A DNA stretch of 32,185 nt from Bacteroidota bacterium (GTDB lineage Bacteria; Bacteroidota; Bacteroidia; Bacteroidales; FEN-979): contig JAPLDO010000046.1 of assembly GCA_026391715.1 (NCBI GenBank), forward strand, positions 1 to 32,185, given 5' to 3'. Below the pieces are notes generated by a model, which was given only the letters and a program-made list of their open reading frames with translations, had not been told where the DNA came from and ran no database searches. The position numbers and the translations under genes are program-made. Shown here piece by piece: positions 23,355-32,185 of this stretch (position 1 is its first letter; every line of letters starts with the position of its first letter).

Positions 23355-24497
23355 ATGAATTTTGATTTTACCGAAGAACAGGTCATGATCCAGCAGTCGG
23401 CAAGGGATTATGCCCAACGCGAACTGATCAAGGATGTTCTGGAACGCGACGCAAAAGCTGAATTTCCTACTCAGCATGTTAAAGCTCTCGCTGAATTAGG
23501 TTTTCTCGGGATGCTGGTGGATACCAAATACGATGGCGGCGGAATGGATACCGTTTCGTATGTGCTGGCAATGGAAGAACTGTCGAAGGTTGATAGCTCG
23601 GTTTCCGTTATCATGTCGGTGAACAACTCGCTGGTTTGCTACGGAATTGAGGCGTTCGGGACAGAAGCACAAAAGGAAACCTGGCTGAAGCCTCTTGCCC
23701 GCGGCGAGAAGATCGGAGCTTTCCTGCTTTCGGAGCCTGAAGCCGGTTCCGACGCCACTTCGCAGCGAACCACTGCAATTGACAAAGGCGACCATTACCT
23801 CGTCAACGGGGTGAAAAACTGGATTACCAACGGTAATTCAGCCTCAACTTATGTGCTGATAGCGCAAACTCATCCTGATAAAGGACATAAAGGAATCAAC
23901 GCTTTTGTGGTTGATCGTCATGCCCCTGGAATTACTATTGGTCCGCATGAGGACAAGATGGGCATGCGCAGCAGCGATACCCATTCGGTGATGTTTACCG
24001 ATGTTGTTGTTCCAAAAGAAAACCGTCTTGGCGAAGATGGTTTTGGATTCAAGTTTGCCATGAAAACCCTTGAAGGCGGCAGGATCGGCATCGCTGCGCA
24101 GGCGCTTGGAATCGCTCAGGGCGCTTATGAACGCGCGCTTAAATATTCAAAGGAACGGAAGGCTTTCGGAACAGAAATCATCAACCACCAGGCTATCGGT
24201 TTTAAATTAGCCGAAATGCATACCCGTATCGAAGCCGCCCGCTATTTCTGCCTGAAATCTGCCTGGCTTAAAGATCAGGGAAAACCTTATGGAACCGCCA
24301 GCGCAATGGCAAAATACTGGGCTGCCGAAACCGCTATGTATGTAACCACCGAAGCCGTCCAGATTCATGGCGGATACGGTTATGTCCGCGAATATCATGT
24401 TGAGCGGCTGATGCGCGAAGCCAAACTGACCCAGATTTACGAAGGAACCAGCGAAATCCAGCAGATGATCATCGCCAGGGCTATCATGAATGATTAA
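23355..24497 (+). CDS. Short-chain acyl-CoA dehydrogenase (butyryl/isobutyryl-CoA type)
   Basis: 380 residues, the normal length for the family. The FAD enzyme oxidises an acyl-CoA to the 2-enoyl-CoA, or runs in reverse with an electron-bifurcating flavoprotein. Landmarks in order: MNFDFTEEQVMIQQSARDYA, LGFLGMLVDTKYDGGGMDTV, FLLSEPEAGSDA (FAD and substrate signature), GVKNWITNG, EDKMGMRSSDTHSV, KERKAFGTEI, EAVQIHGGYGYVREYHVERL, and the catalytic glutamate in LTQIYEGTSEIQQMI (about residue 362). The glutamate in the IYEGTSE position is the one used by short-chain enzymes. It is followed after 12 bases by icmF, which links it to C4 acyl-CoA substrates. Substrate choice between butyryl- and isobutyryl-CoA cannot be read. 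No electron-transfer flavoprotein genes are in the window. Confidence 0.93.
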   Translation: MNFDFTEEQVMIQQSARDYAQRELIKDVLERDAKAEFPTQHVKALAELGFLGMLVDTKYDGGGMDTVSYVLAMEELSKVDSSVSVIMSVNNSLVCYGIEAFGTEAQKETWLKPLARGEKIGAFLLSEPEAGSDATSQRTTAIDKGDHYLVNGVKNWITNGNSASTYVLIAQTHPDKGHKGINAFVVDRHAPGITIGPHEDKMGMRSSDTHSVMFTDVVVPKENRLGEDGFGFKFAMKTLEGGRIGIAAQALGIAQGAYERALKYSKERKAFGTEIINHQAIGFKLAEMHTRIEAARYFCLKSAWLKDQGKPYGTASAMAKYWAAETAMYVTTEAVQIHGGYGYVREYHVERLMREAKLTQIYEGTSEIQQMIIARAIMND

Positions 24498-24509
24498 GAA
24501 ACTTTTCAC

Positions 24510-27500
24510 ATGAATTCCCCCGAAGTTTACAAACCCAATAACCACATCCGCATTGTAACCGCCGCTTCACTATTCGACGGACACGACGCCGCCATCAACA
24601 TCATGCGCCGGATTCTCCAGGCAAGCGGGGCTGAGGTTATCCACCTCGGTCATAACCGTTCGGTGCAGGAGGTGGTTGACTGCGCCATCGAAGAAGATGT
24701 TCAGGCAATTGCCATCACTTCATACCAGGGCGGACATATTGAGTATTTTAAATACATGCGCGATCTTCTCGGCGAGCGCGGTTGTGGACATATTCAGATT
24801 TTCGGCGGCGGCGGCGGCGTTATCCTGCCCCGCGAAATCGCTGAACTTCACGCCTATGGTATTGCGCGAATCTATTCCCCCGATGATGGTCGCCAAATGA
24901 CGCTTCAGGGCATGATCAACGACCTGCTGATCAAGTGTGATTTTCCGATGGGTAATCAGGATACTTTCGACCTCGGAAAAATCGGTAAACGCGATCCGAA
25001 AGAGATTGCCTCCGCGATTTCCGCAGCCGAAAATTATTCAGAAAAGAGCATGGAAATGCTTGAAAAAATTGGCAAACTGGCATCCGAAACAACAATTCCG
25101 GTTCTCGGTATCACAGGTACCGGAGGAGCCGGAAAATCTTCGCTGGTTGATGAAATAGTCAGAAGATTCTTAACCGGAATGCCCGGTAAAACTATGGCTA
25201 TCATTTCGATTGACCCGACAAAGCGTAAAACGGGCGGCGCTCTGCTCGGCGACCGCATACGGATGAACGCCATCTTCAATCCCCGCGTTTATATGCGTTC
25301 GCTTGCCACGAGGCAGTCGAACCTGGCGCTGTCGAAATATGTGAAAGACGCCATCAATATTGCAAAAGTTGCAGGATTTGATCTCGTGGTGGTGGAAACT
25401 TCGGGAATCGGACAGTCGGATACCGAAATAGTTGACCACAGCGATGTAACGCTGTATGTGATGACCCCTGAATACGGCGCCGCAAGTCAGCTCGAAAAGA
25501 TTGACATGCTCGATTTCGCCGACCTTGTGGCGATAAACAAATCCGACAAACGCGGCGCCCTCGACGCATTGCGGGACGTTAAAAAACAGTACCAGCGAAA
25601 CCGGAAACTCTTTGACAAACCTGCCGAAAATATGCCGGTTTATGGAACGGTTGCTTCGCAGTTCAACGATCCCGGCGTGAATGAACTCTACCTTGCTCTT
25701 ATCAGAACAATCAATGAGCGCGCTGGCGCCGGATTTCAAAACCAGAATATTTTCGGCGAGGCGATGAATGAAAAGATCTTTATCATTCCTCCGTCGCGAA
25801 CCCGTTACCTCGCTGAAATTGCCGAAACAATTCATGGCTATAATCAATGGACCCTTGACCAGGCAAAGGTTGCGCAGCAATTGTATTCCATTTCCCAGAC
25901 TATCGAAACGCTGCGGGGAACCGCTCAGCGCGATGGAGTAACTCATACCGACGGAGTGAGAACCTGCAACAAGACAGGTATGATGCTCGAACTTGATCTC
26001 CTCTTTGAGCAAACTCTAAAAAAACTCGATCCGGGCAATTATGAAATACTGAAGGGCTGGAAGGACAAGGTCAAATCCTACAAAGATGATTTCTATGTTT
26101 ACAAAGTCAGGGATAAGGAAATCAGGGTGGAAACCCACTTCGAATCTCTCTCCAAACTCAGTATTCCAAAAATCTCTTTACCTCGTTACGGGGCGTGGGG
26201 CGACATTCTGAAATGGAACCTGCGGGAAAATGTGCCGGGTGAATTTCCTTATGCGGCAGGAGTTTTCCCTTTCAAACGCGAAAGCGAAGACCCAACCCGG
26301 ATGTTTGCAGGCGAAGGAGGTCCGGAGCGGACTAACAAGCGGTTCCATTATGTCTCCCGAGGAATGCCTTTCGTGCGTCTTTCAACTGCTTACGATTCGG
26401 TTACGCTTTATGGTTTTGACCCCGATATTCGTCCCGATATTTATGGGAAGATCGGCAACGCCGGAGTTTCCATTGCCTGCCTCGATGACGCCAAGAAACT
26501 TTTTTCCGGATTCGATCTCGTTAATCCTAATACCTCCGTTTCGATGACTATCAATGGTCCGGCGCCCACAATGGTCGGTTATTTCATGAATGCAGCCATT
26601 GACCAGCAATGCGAAAAATATATCCGTCAACATGAAATGGAAGCGGAAGTTGAAAAGAAGATTCAGAAGATTTACCGCGAGGCGGGAACCGAAAGACCGC
26701 ATTACCAGGGCGCTCTTCCCGAAGGCAATGACGGACTGGGACTGACGCTGCTTGGCGTAACCGGCGATTTGGTATTGCCTTCAGAGGTTTACGCAAAAAT
26801 CAAACGCGAAACGCTTAGCCAGGTTCGCGGAACCGTTCAGGCTGATATTCTCAAGGAAGACCAGGCGCAAAATACGTGCATCTTCTCTATTGACTTTGCC
26901 CTGAAAATGATGGGCGATATTCAGCAGTATTTCATTGACAACAACGTCAGGAATTTCTACTCCGTTTCCATCTCCGGATATCACATTGCAGAAGCTGGCG
27001 CTAACCCCATTTCCCAACTGGCATTCACTCTTGCAAATGGTTTCACCTACGTGGAATATTACGCTTCGCGCGGCATGGATGTGAATAAATTCGCGCCGAA
27101 CCTTTCGTTTTTCTTTTCCAACGGGGTTGATCCCGAATATTCGGTTATCGGGCGCGTGGCGCGGCTGATTTGGGCAAAAGCCATGAAACTCAAATACAAA
27201 GCCGATTCGCGTTCTCAAATGCTGAAGTACCACATTCAAACATCAGGGCGATCGCTTCACGCGCAGGAGATTGATTTCAACGATATCCGAACTACACTCC
27301 AGGCGTTGTATGCCATCTACGACAATTGCAACTCTCTGCATACTAACGCTTATGATGAAGCGATTACTACGCCCACCGAGGAATCTGTTCGCCGGGCAAT
27401 TGCAATCCAGATGATTATCAATAATGAACTGGGTCTAACAAAAAATCAGAATCCGCTTCAGGGAGCTTTTATCATTGAGGAACTAACCGACCTTGTGGAG

Positions 27501-27926
27501 GAAGCCGTAATGCTTGAGTTTGATAGAATTTCAGAAAGGGGTGGAGTATTAGGCGCAATGGAAACCATGTATCAGCGGGGAAAGATTCAGGAGGAGAGTC
27601 TCTATTACGAAACGCTCAAACACACAGGTAAACTTCCCATCATTGGCGTAAACACTTTCCTTTCAAGCAAAGGTTCGCCTACAGTTTTACCGGGCGAGAT
27701 TATCAGAGCAACCGAAGAGGAGAAACAGTATCAGATTCAAATGCTTAAACAACTTCACGGTACATGGAAACAAAAATCCACAGAGATGATTGAACAGTTG
27801 AAAGCTGCGGCAATTAAAAATAGTAATATCTTTGAAAGCCTTATGGAAGCCTCAAAGGTTTGTTCCATTGGTCAGATTACCGACGCCCTGTTCGAGGTCG
27901 GAGGGCAGTATCGCAGGAATATGTAG
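24510..27926 (+). CDS. icmF: Isobutyryl-CoA mutase fused to its G-protein chaperone
   Basis: 1138 residues carrying all parts of IcmF. First is a B12-binding domain (about 1-145) with DGHDAAIN, where His25 is the lower axial cobalt ligand, and the glycine-rich [19 protein letters not shown]. Next is a MeaB-like GTPase (about 195-410) with P-loop [12 protein letters not shown] and AINKSDK. Last is the mutase barrel (about 540-1138) with [40 protein letters not shown] and [19 protein letters not shown]. The phenylalanine in GVFPFKR is the IcmF-type substrate residue; methylmalonyl-CoA mutase has a tyrosine there. It interconverts isobutyryl-CoA and n-butyryl-CoA using adenosylcobalamin, with GTP hydrolysis for cofactor loading and repair. 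It is close to the usual length of about 1090. An opposite-strand open frame of 280 codons is only a shadow. Confidence 0.95.
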   Translation: MNSPEVYKPNNHIRIVTAASLFDGHDAAINIMRRILQASGAEVIHLGHNRSVQEVVDCAIEEDVQAIAITSYQGGHIEYFKYMRDLLGERGCGHIQIFGGGGGVILPREIAELHAYGIARIYSPDDGRQMTLQGMINDLLIKCDFPMGNQDTFDLGKIGKRDPKEIASAISAAENYSEKSMEMLEKIGKLASETTIPVLGITGTGGAGKSSLVDEIVRRFLTGMPGKTMAIISIDPTKRKTGGALLGDRIRMNAIFNPRVYMRSLATRQSNLALSKYVKDAINIAKVAGFDLVVVETSGIGQSDTEIVDHSDVTLYVMTPEYGAASQLEKIDMLDFADLVAINKSDKRGALDALRDVKKQYQRNRKLFDKPAENMPVYGTVASQFNDPGVNELYLALIRTINERAGAGFQNQNIFGEAMNEKIFIIPPSRTRYLAEIAETIHGYNQWTLDQAKVAQQLYSISQTIETLRGTAQRDGVTHTDGVRTCNKTGMMLELDLLFEQTLKKLDPGNYEILKGWKDKVKSYKDDFYVYKVRDKEIRVETHFESLSKLSIPKISLPRYGAWGDILKWNLRENVPGEFPYAAGVFPFKRESEDPTRMFAGEGGPERTNKRFHYVSRGMPFVRLSTAYDSVTLYGFDPDIRPDIYGKIGNAGVSIACLDDAKKLFSGFDLVNPNTSVSMTINGPAPTMVGYFMNAAIDQQCEKYIRQHEMEAEVEKKIQKIYREAGTERPHYQGALPEGNDGLGLTLLGVTGDLVLPSEVYAKIKRETLSQVRGTVQADILKEDQAQNTCIFSIDFALKMMGDIQQYFIDNNVRNFYSVSISGYHIAEAGANPISQLAFTLANGFTYVEYYASRGMDVNKFAPNLSFFFSNGVDPEYSVIGRVARLIWAKAMKLKYKADSRSQMLKYHIQTSGRSLHAQEIDFNDIRTTLQALYAIYDNCNSLHTNAYDEAITTPTEESVRRAIAIQMIINNELGLTKNQNPLQGAFIIEELTDLVEEAVMLEFDRISERGGVLGAMETMYQRGKIQEESLYYETLKHTGKLPIIGVNTFLSSKGSPTVLPGEIIRATEEEKQYQIQMLKQLHGTWKQKSTEMIEQLKAAAIKNSNIFESLMEASKVCSIGQITDALFEVGGQYRRNM

Positions 27927-27945
27927 AGCTTTAAAAATAACTTAT

Positions 27946-29022
27946 ATGACCATCTTTAACATTTTAGTTGTCAATCCAAAGGATTTTCTTACTCAGATTG
28001 CGGTTTACCAGAATTATAAACTTCTGTATATGATCAACCGCAAACACACTACGGAAGAGCTGAAGCAGTTCAAATCGGTTTACGAACAGGTTCAGTTTCG
28101 TAAAGATATTGTGCTACGGGAAATAAAAAACAATGATTTTGGACTTGATCAATTGAAAATTGTGATCTCCCGCGGAGGTCTGATCAAGCCGGTTCAATCG
28201 GGAGTTTATGCAGTGAATGAACTTTTAAAGAAAGATCTGATGAATTCTCCGGTAGGAGAAGACATCATCAACATCTGCGGATTACTTTCAGACGCTATTG
28301 CCGCAGAAGTTCCCGGAGCAAGAGCTATGATTGCCGATCCAACGGTTGTTGATGAATTTCATGAACTGGCGAGGATAACCGGCGCTCCTGAAATCAGGCG
28401 GAGATCTATTTTTCACGCTTTGAACCAGAAAGCAGTGGCAAAGATGCACGCCGAAACCCACAAGATGAAGTATGAGGAGATGAACCTCATCATTGCTCAT
28501 ATTGGGAACGGTACAACGGTTGGAGCGCACCGCAAAGGACGTGTAATTGATGTGAACCAGGGATTTGAGGGCGACGGACCCTTTTCGATGGTTCGCAGCG
28601 GATCTCTTCCGATGGGCGATGTGGTAAGAATGTGTTTCAGCGGAACGAAAACCCTTGATGAAATGCTTTGTCTGCTCACCCATTGCGGAGGCGTGAATGC
28701 TCATCTCGGCACTCGCGATATCAATGAAATTGAATACCGGATCAATGACGGCGACGCCCACGCTCAGCTCATCATGGAAGCTATGGCATACCAGGTTGCC
28801 AAAAGCATTGGCGAAATGTTCGCCGTGCTGAAAGGAAATGCCGACGCTATTCTCATTACCGGCGACCTTGCCCACAGCCAGTTTGTTGTGCGCAACATTA
28901 TTGATCACGTCGAAAAATTTGCCCCTATCTTTATTTATGCCGGCGACAACGAGTTGCAATCAATGGCGTCGAACGCTTTGCGCGTGCTGAAGGGAGAGAT
29001 GGAGGTGCAGGAGTATAAATAG
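27946..29022 (+). CDS. Butyrate kinase homologue with altered nucleotide-binding motifs
   Basis: 358 residues from ATG 27946; the frame extends upstream into icmF, but that part is shadow. Overall it follows butyrate kinase of the ASKHA fold: ISRGGLIKPVQSGVYAVNEL, ARITGAPEIRRRSIFHALNQ, GAHRKGRVIDVNQGFEGDGP, VRSGSLPMGDVVRMCFSG and ALRVLKGEMEVQEY. The phosphate and adenosine motifs are changed: the N-terminal NPGSTSTK is NPKDFLTQ (10-17), the HLGGGIS loop is HIGNGTT (185-191), the TGGLA loop is TGDLA (305-309), and PGExE is AGDNE (332-336). A true butyrate kinase makes butyrate and ATP from butyryl phosphate; this one may have lost or altered activity. It follows icmF by 19 bases and precedes an MBL gene by 9, so it belongs to the same unit. 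The symbol buk is withheld. Confidence 0.86.
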   Translation: MTIFNILVVNPKDFLTQIAVYQNYKLLYMINRKHTTEELKQFKSVYEQVQFRKDIVLREIKNNDFGLDQLKIVISRGGLIKPVQSGVYAVNELLKKDLMNSPVGEDIINICGLLSDAIAAEVPGARAMIADPTVVDEFHELARITGAPEIRRRSIFHALNQKAVAKMHAETHKMKYEEMNLIIAHIGNGTTVGAHRKGRVIDVNQGFEGDGPFSMVRSGSLPMGDVVRMCFSGTKTLDEMLCLLTHCGGVNAHLGTRDINEIEYRINDGDAHAQLIMEAMAYQVAKSIGEMFAVLKGNADAILITGDLAHSQFVVRNIIDHVEKFAPIFIYAGDNELQSMASNALRVLKGEMEVQEYK

Positions 29023-29031
29023 AGAATAACC

Positions 29032-29880
29032 ATGAATCTTTATCCAATAAATACCGGTAACCTCAAACTCGACGGCGGCGCCATGTTCGGAGTTGTGCCG
29101 AAAGTTATGTGGAGTAAACTTTATCCCGGTGATGAGAACAACCTCTGCAACTGGTCAATGCGCTGTTTGCTGATTGTTGACGGCGACCGGAAGATCCTCA
29201 TTGATTGTGGCATTGGCGACAAACAGTCGGAAAAGTTCTTCGCAAATTATTATCGCAACGGCGATGATACCCTTGTGAAATCACTCGCAGCCATTGGCTT
29301 TTCAGTTGACGATATCACCGATGTAATACTCACTCATCTCCATTTTGATCACGCCGGTGGCGCAGTTCGATGGAATGAAGGCAAAACCGATTATGAAGTG
29401 ACCTTTAAAAATGCAACATACCACACAAGTCGTCGTCAATGGGAATGGGCAGCCAACCCGAACAATCGCGAAAAAGCGTCATTCCTGAAAGAAAACATCC
29501 TTCCAATCCGCGAAAAGGGGCGGCTTAACCTTCTCGAAGAAGATGGCGAGCTGTTTCCTCATGTTTCATACCGGATTTTCAACGGTCATACCGACGGTCA
29601 GGTTATTCCTTTCATTGAATACAACGGAAAAACCATTATCTATATGGCTGACCTTTTGCCTTCGGTGGCGCATATCCCTCTGCCTTACGTGATGAGTTAT
29701 GATACCCGTCCGCTGATTACTCTGAAGGAAAAGGAAGCATTTATGGCGGAAGCGGCGAAGAATGAGTATATCCTATTTTTCGAGCACGATCTCTACCATG
29801 AATGTTGTACGGTGGAGGCTACGGAAAAGGGGATAAAGATGAAAAACAGCTCTTCGCGACTATTCCCAATATCAACCTAA
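29032..29880 (+). CDS. MBL-fold hydrolase, AHL-lactonase/glyoxalase II-like
   Basis: 282 residues with no signal peptide, so cytosolic. The dinuclear metal site is complete: LTHLHFDHAGG (His102, His104, Asp106, His107), FNGHTDGQ (His186), MADLLP (Asp207) and FEHDLYH (His252). The opening NLYPINTGNLKLDGGAMFGV is shared with lactonase-like MBL proteins. Related enzymes hydrolyse lactones or thioesters; no evidence selects between them here. It begins 9 bases after the butyrate-kinase homologue and is the last gene of the acyl-CoA operon, so an acyl-CoA or acyl-thioester substrate is a reasonable guess. Only 79 bases separate its stop from the stop of the convergent lipoprotein gene, and no strong terminator is visible there. 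Confidence 0.87.
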   Translation: MNLYPINTGNLKLDGGAMFGVVPKVMWSKLYPGDENNLCNWSMRCLLIVDGDRKILIDCGIGDKQSEKFFANYYRNGDDTLVKSLAAIGFSVDDITDVILTHLHFDHAGGAVRWNEGKTDYEVTFKNATYHTSRRQWEWAANPNNREKASFLKENILPIREKGRLNLLEEDGELFPHVSYRIFNGHTDGQVIPFIEYNGKTIIYMADLLPSVAHIPLPYVMSYDTRPLITLKEKEAFMAEAAKNEYILFFEHDLYHECCTVEATEKGIKMKNSSSRLFPIST

Positions 29881-29959
29881 ACTTAAGGAAATTCTTTAAA
29901 GCGCCAGGTTAGTTTAACTTCCCAACCCATAATAATAATGACTGGCGAATTTTCAGAAG

Positions 29960-31675
29960 TTATTGTTGTTCTTTGGGAGATGTGGGATATTTAGCGCTGA
30001 ACTTTTCCCTGTCGGCTGAAAAACGGTCGAAGGAAAAACGGCTGAGCCGTCCGGGGATGCGGAATGTTTCCAGCGTGGCAATGTCGGGTCGGTTTTGAAA
30101 ATGCCTCACATGCACGTAGTATCCTTTGGAATGGAGGAAAATGGTAGTATTTCCATCTTGCGAATAAATGGGGGCGGGAAAGTCCAGGACAACTTCATTC
30201 CCGATTTCCGGTTGCTCATAGTATTTGTGATCATCAGCCGCGACAAGGTTTTCAACCTTTTTCCCTGATTCACTGATGGCTGAAGATGGTTTGATGGCGA
30301 TCAGGCTGGACGAGAGCGCCGGTGTAAAATCCATCGCCACGTAATCGAGTTCCCAGAACATATAACCGGTCTCAATCTTTATCCTGACCTGGTTTCCGGA
30401 AGCGGTTCTATTCTTTATCGCCGGGGAAAGATTAACCGGCATAACCATATCGCGGAAACCAAGGGGACCTGCAAGGTCGAAAAAGTCAACGAATTGCCAA
30501 CCGTTATTGGTTTCCAGATAGATCATCAACGGAAACGCCTGGTCTTTTTTCCATGTTAGCGGTATTTCAGGATTGCCCCTGCCCAGTTTTCTTGACCAAT
30601 ATCCATATTTATTGCCGAATTGCTTGACGAATTCACCGTATATATAATCGCCCCAAACAGAATTTTTCGCGCGTAAAATTAATTTCCCGGTATCGCTTTC
30701 CGCAGGGACATTAAACGTTAAAACAAGACTGTTTCTGGCACATGTATCATGAGTTGCCGATGAATCTTCGTCAAACAAAAAAGATTGATTGTCAATCCGC
30801 GCCAACAGATTTTGCCGATCCTTGTTGCCTGCTGAAACAACTGATTCCGGATTCTGAGGGGAGGAATAGGAATGAACGACTCCGTTTTTATCCACCAGCA
30901 CGCTGGAATTCAACGGATGTTGCACAAGCCAAAGTTCGGCAAGATTGATGTGTTGAATTTCAGGAAGCTTATTGGCGATTTTGATCTTGTAATTTCCATC
31001 TGAGGGTTCAAATCCCGGCAACGGAAGATAGTCGTTTCGTTCGAGCGACGGATAAATGGCGCCACTGAAAATCTCCCCGGCAAATTCATAGTTGTTGTGG
31101 GAATTGATATAGACGTATGGACACGACGATTTTGTGAGCGCGATTATCAATGTAATAACTCCTGCAATTGTAATGGGGGTGACAACGATTGGTACAATAT
31201 GTGATGCGGTTGACTGTCCCGGAGAATAACGGTAAATCTCCATTTTTTGAATGGATGCGAAATCAACAGTTACCAAAGTATCGGAAGATTTTTTCATCCC
31301 GGAGGTATAGATGTGTACTTCATTGAGAACGTCTCCCTCATATTTGTCTTTATTTTCCTTGCTTTTAATGAATCGGTTGTCACTGACCGGATTTGTTGAC
31401 AAGTACATTTTGTGATTCGCGGGAAGCTCTGAAATGGCGCATTTCATCACCGTTGAATCTACGGATTTTAAAACCATGTGCCAGGCAAATTGGCCGGAAT
31501 GAAGGATGAGGTATTTATTATTGAAATCTTCCCAACGGATGTCTTCAGGCGTGATTTTGGTTTTGGAGGTCACATTATAATAGTAACAGCCGTTCAAGCC
31601 GATCAAAAAGACCAACATCAATAGCAACATAGATGTTTTCAGGATTCTGCCCATTTTCGTTGTTTGATGTGTCAT
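29960..31675 (-). CDS. Large lipoprotein of unknown function
   Basis: 571 residues from ATG 31675; a second in-frame ATG at 31654 would give a shorter, more typical lipoprotein signal (MGRILKTSMLLLMLVFLIGL). The lipobox ends LNGC, with Cys30 of the long form as the likely lipidated residue. A second hydrophobic stretch (ITIAGVITLIIALTKSSC, about 173-190) may insert in the membrane or be a buried strand. The remainder is beta-rich with many aromatic residues (YWSRKLGRGNPEIPLTWKKD, VDFFDLAGPLGFRDMVMPVN), and I do not recognise the family. A cysteine pair (SSCPYVYI, DTCARN) could form an extracytoplasmic disulphide. It follows the outer-membrane barrel gene by 18 bases on the same strand and may be its partner. 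No specific function is proposed. Confidence 0.75.
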   Translation of the reverse strand: MTHQTTKMGRILKTSMLLLMLVFLIGLNGCYYYNVTSKTKITPEDIRWEDFNNKYLILHSGQFAWHMVLKSVDSTVMKCAISELPANHKMYLSTNPVSDNRFIKSKENKDKYEGDVLNEVHIYTSGMKKSSDTLVTVDFASIQKMEIYRYSPGQSTASHIVPIVVTPITIAGVITLIIALTKSSCPYVYINSHNNYEFAGEIFSGAIYPSLERNDYLPLPGFEPSDGNYKIKIANKLPEIQHINLAELWLVQHPLNSSVLVDKNGVVHSYSSPQNPESVVSAGNKDRQNLLARIDNQSFLFDEDSSATHDTCARNSLVLTFNVPAESDTGKLILRAKNSVWGDYIYGEFVKQFGNKYGYWSRKLGRGNPEIPLTWKKDQAFPLMIYLETNNGWQFVDFFDLAGPLGFRDMVMPVNLSPAIKNRTASGNQVRIKIETGYMFWELDYVAMDFTPALSSSLIAIKPSSAISESGKKVENLVAADDHKYYEQPEIGNEVVLDFPAPIYSQDGNTTIFLHSKGYYVHVRHFQNRPDIATLETFRIPGRLSRFSFDRFSADREKFSAKYPTSPKEQQ

Positions 31676-31693
31676 TTTTGCCGTTCTTTTCTT

Positions 31694-32185
31694 TTATCTG
31701 TATTGCAATCCTATACCGATATTGAACCTGAGGATGTTATTGGAAAAAAATTCATAAGTTTCGTTTGTGGGATGTCCGGGGACTGTGCTCGTAGATACTT
31801 GTTCTCCCCTTTCATGGCAATATTCCAGCGAAGGAATTATCTGAACAAACTTTGATATGGCGATCCTCAGTCCGAAACCAGCCGAATAATGAAGCCCGCC
31901 GGCTGTAAGTTGAACTGTCCTGGCAGTATAGGGGTATATATATAAAATGTCTTCCTGGCTTTTTTTTGCAAGAAGGAATGAATATCCGAAAGTGAAGTTG
32001 AAAAAAGGCGCAACCCTCTTATCCGATAAATGGATGCGCAAATCCATGAAAACAGGGAGAAAGGATACATTTTCAAATGTTTGGTCACCGAATCCAAATT
32101 CATTATTTACAAAAGGAACATCGAAATTGTTGTAGGAGAGACCAAGTCCGATGCAGAAACCCTGCGCTACCTGATAGCCGGTAAT
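31694..32185 (-). CDS. Outer-membrane beta-barrel protein, 5' part outside the window
   Basis: The reading frame is open to the window edge (ITGYQVAQGFCIGLGLSYNN at the start), so 164 C-terminal residues are seen. The sequence is a series of amphipathic strands with alternating aromatic and polar residues: PFFNFTFGYSFLLA, LTAGGLHYSAGFGLRIAI, VQIIPSLEYCHERG. It ends NILRFNIGIGLQYR, with an aromatic residue next to the terminal arginine, as in outer-membrane barrels inserted by the BAM machinery. It resembles small porin-family or OmpA-like barrels of Bacteroidota; the function cannot be assigned. An in-frame ATG at 32047 lies inside the barrel and is not a start. The lipoprotein gene follows after 18 bases, suggesting one transcript. 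Confidence 0.78.
   Translation of the reverse strand: MTGYQVAQGFCIGLGLSYNNFDVPFVNNEFGFGDQTFENVSFLPVFMDLRIHLSDKRVAPFFNFTFGYSFLLAKKSQEDILYIYPYTARTVQLTAGGLHYSAGFGLRIAISKFVQIIPSLEYCHERGEQVSTSTVPGHPTNETYEFFSNNILRFNIGIGLQYR

Noticed and set aside
25170-26012. 280-codon open frame on the minus strand across icmF
   Set aside because: It lies wholly inside the well-supported icmF gene, has no recognisable domain, and its length reflects the codon bias of the sense gene.
27832-27945. N-terminal extension of the butyrate-kinase homologue into icmF
   Set aside because: It overlaps the conserved end of icmF in another frame; the ATG at 27946 gives the expected family N-terminus.
28288-28959. 223-codon minus-strand open frame opposite the butyrate-kinase homologue
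   Set aside because: Antisense shadow of a conserved gene; the translation shows no family motif.
29881-29959. Bidirectional terminator between the MBL gene and the lipoprotein gene
   Set aside because: Only weak, interrupted pairing could be found (AACCT with AGGTT) and no T-run; not strong enough to call.
1-32185. Insertion sequences, integrases or phage genes
   Set aside because: No transposase, integrase or phage structural protein is recognisable in any frame.

Overview
The window looks like a chromosome segment of a member of the Bacteroidota, probably a Bacteroidales-like anaerobe or an uncultured relative. The signs are: TAnnTTTG-type -7 promoter elements; a tmRNA whose tag opens on a GGC resume codon and ends in LAA, as in Bacteroides; a FISUMP protein carrying a type IX secretion tail-like domain; an IcmF-type fused mutase; and mostly absent Shine-Dalgarno sequences. 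The first ~12 kb is visibly more AT-rich than the region from ~12.6 kb to 31.7 kb. This placement comes from reading the sequence, not from a database search.

Layout. (1) 1-1714: 3' part of nadC (NAD synthesis) and a BrkB/YihY membrane protein. (2) 1763-11827: a tightly packed, probably translationally coupled plus-strand operon. It encodes two SAM methyltransferases, a glycosyltransferase, a Wzx-like flippase, a NodB-like deacetylase, a TPR-PAS-histidine kinase, a GpsA-like dehydrogenase and a TMTC-like GT-C membrane glycosyltransferase with TPRs. The likely role is building and modifying a surface glycan. (3) 11873-12340: ssrA tmRNA with its own promoter and terminator. (4) 12658-16048: an exported metallo-beta-lactamase-fold hydrolase, a FISUMP surface protein, a REP-like palindrome and a small exported protein of unknown function. 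(5) 16050-23158, minus strand: a compact five-gene cluster made of an ATPase-like/GNAT fusion, two tandem GH3-family acyl-adenylating amide synthetases, an ATP-grasp ligase and a Bcr/CflA-type MFS exporter. This has the composition of a small-molecule conjugate or amide biosynthesis and export locus and is the best candidate for an undescribed system here. (6) 23355-29880, plus strand: acyl-CoA dehydrogenase, IcmF (isobutyryl-CoA mutase fused to its G-protein chaperone), a butyrate-kinase homologue with altered nucleotide-binding motifs, and a second MBL-fold hydrolase, consistent with C4 acyl-CoA metabolism. (7) 29960-32185, minus strand: a large lipoprotein of unknown function and the 3' part of an outer-membrane beta-barrel gene that enters from beyond the window.

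How they work together. Region 2 is likely one transcription unit whose products act in sequence: nucleotide or lipid-linked sugar assembly, membrane flipping, then extracytoplasmic modification. Region 5 reads as regulation or acylation (GNAT fusion), carboxylate activation and amide formation (GH3 pair, ATP-grasp), then efflux (MFS). Region 6 would interconvert isobutyryl-CoA and butyryl-CoA and oxidise or reduce the product.
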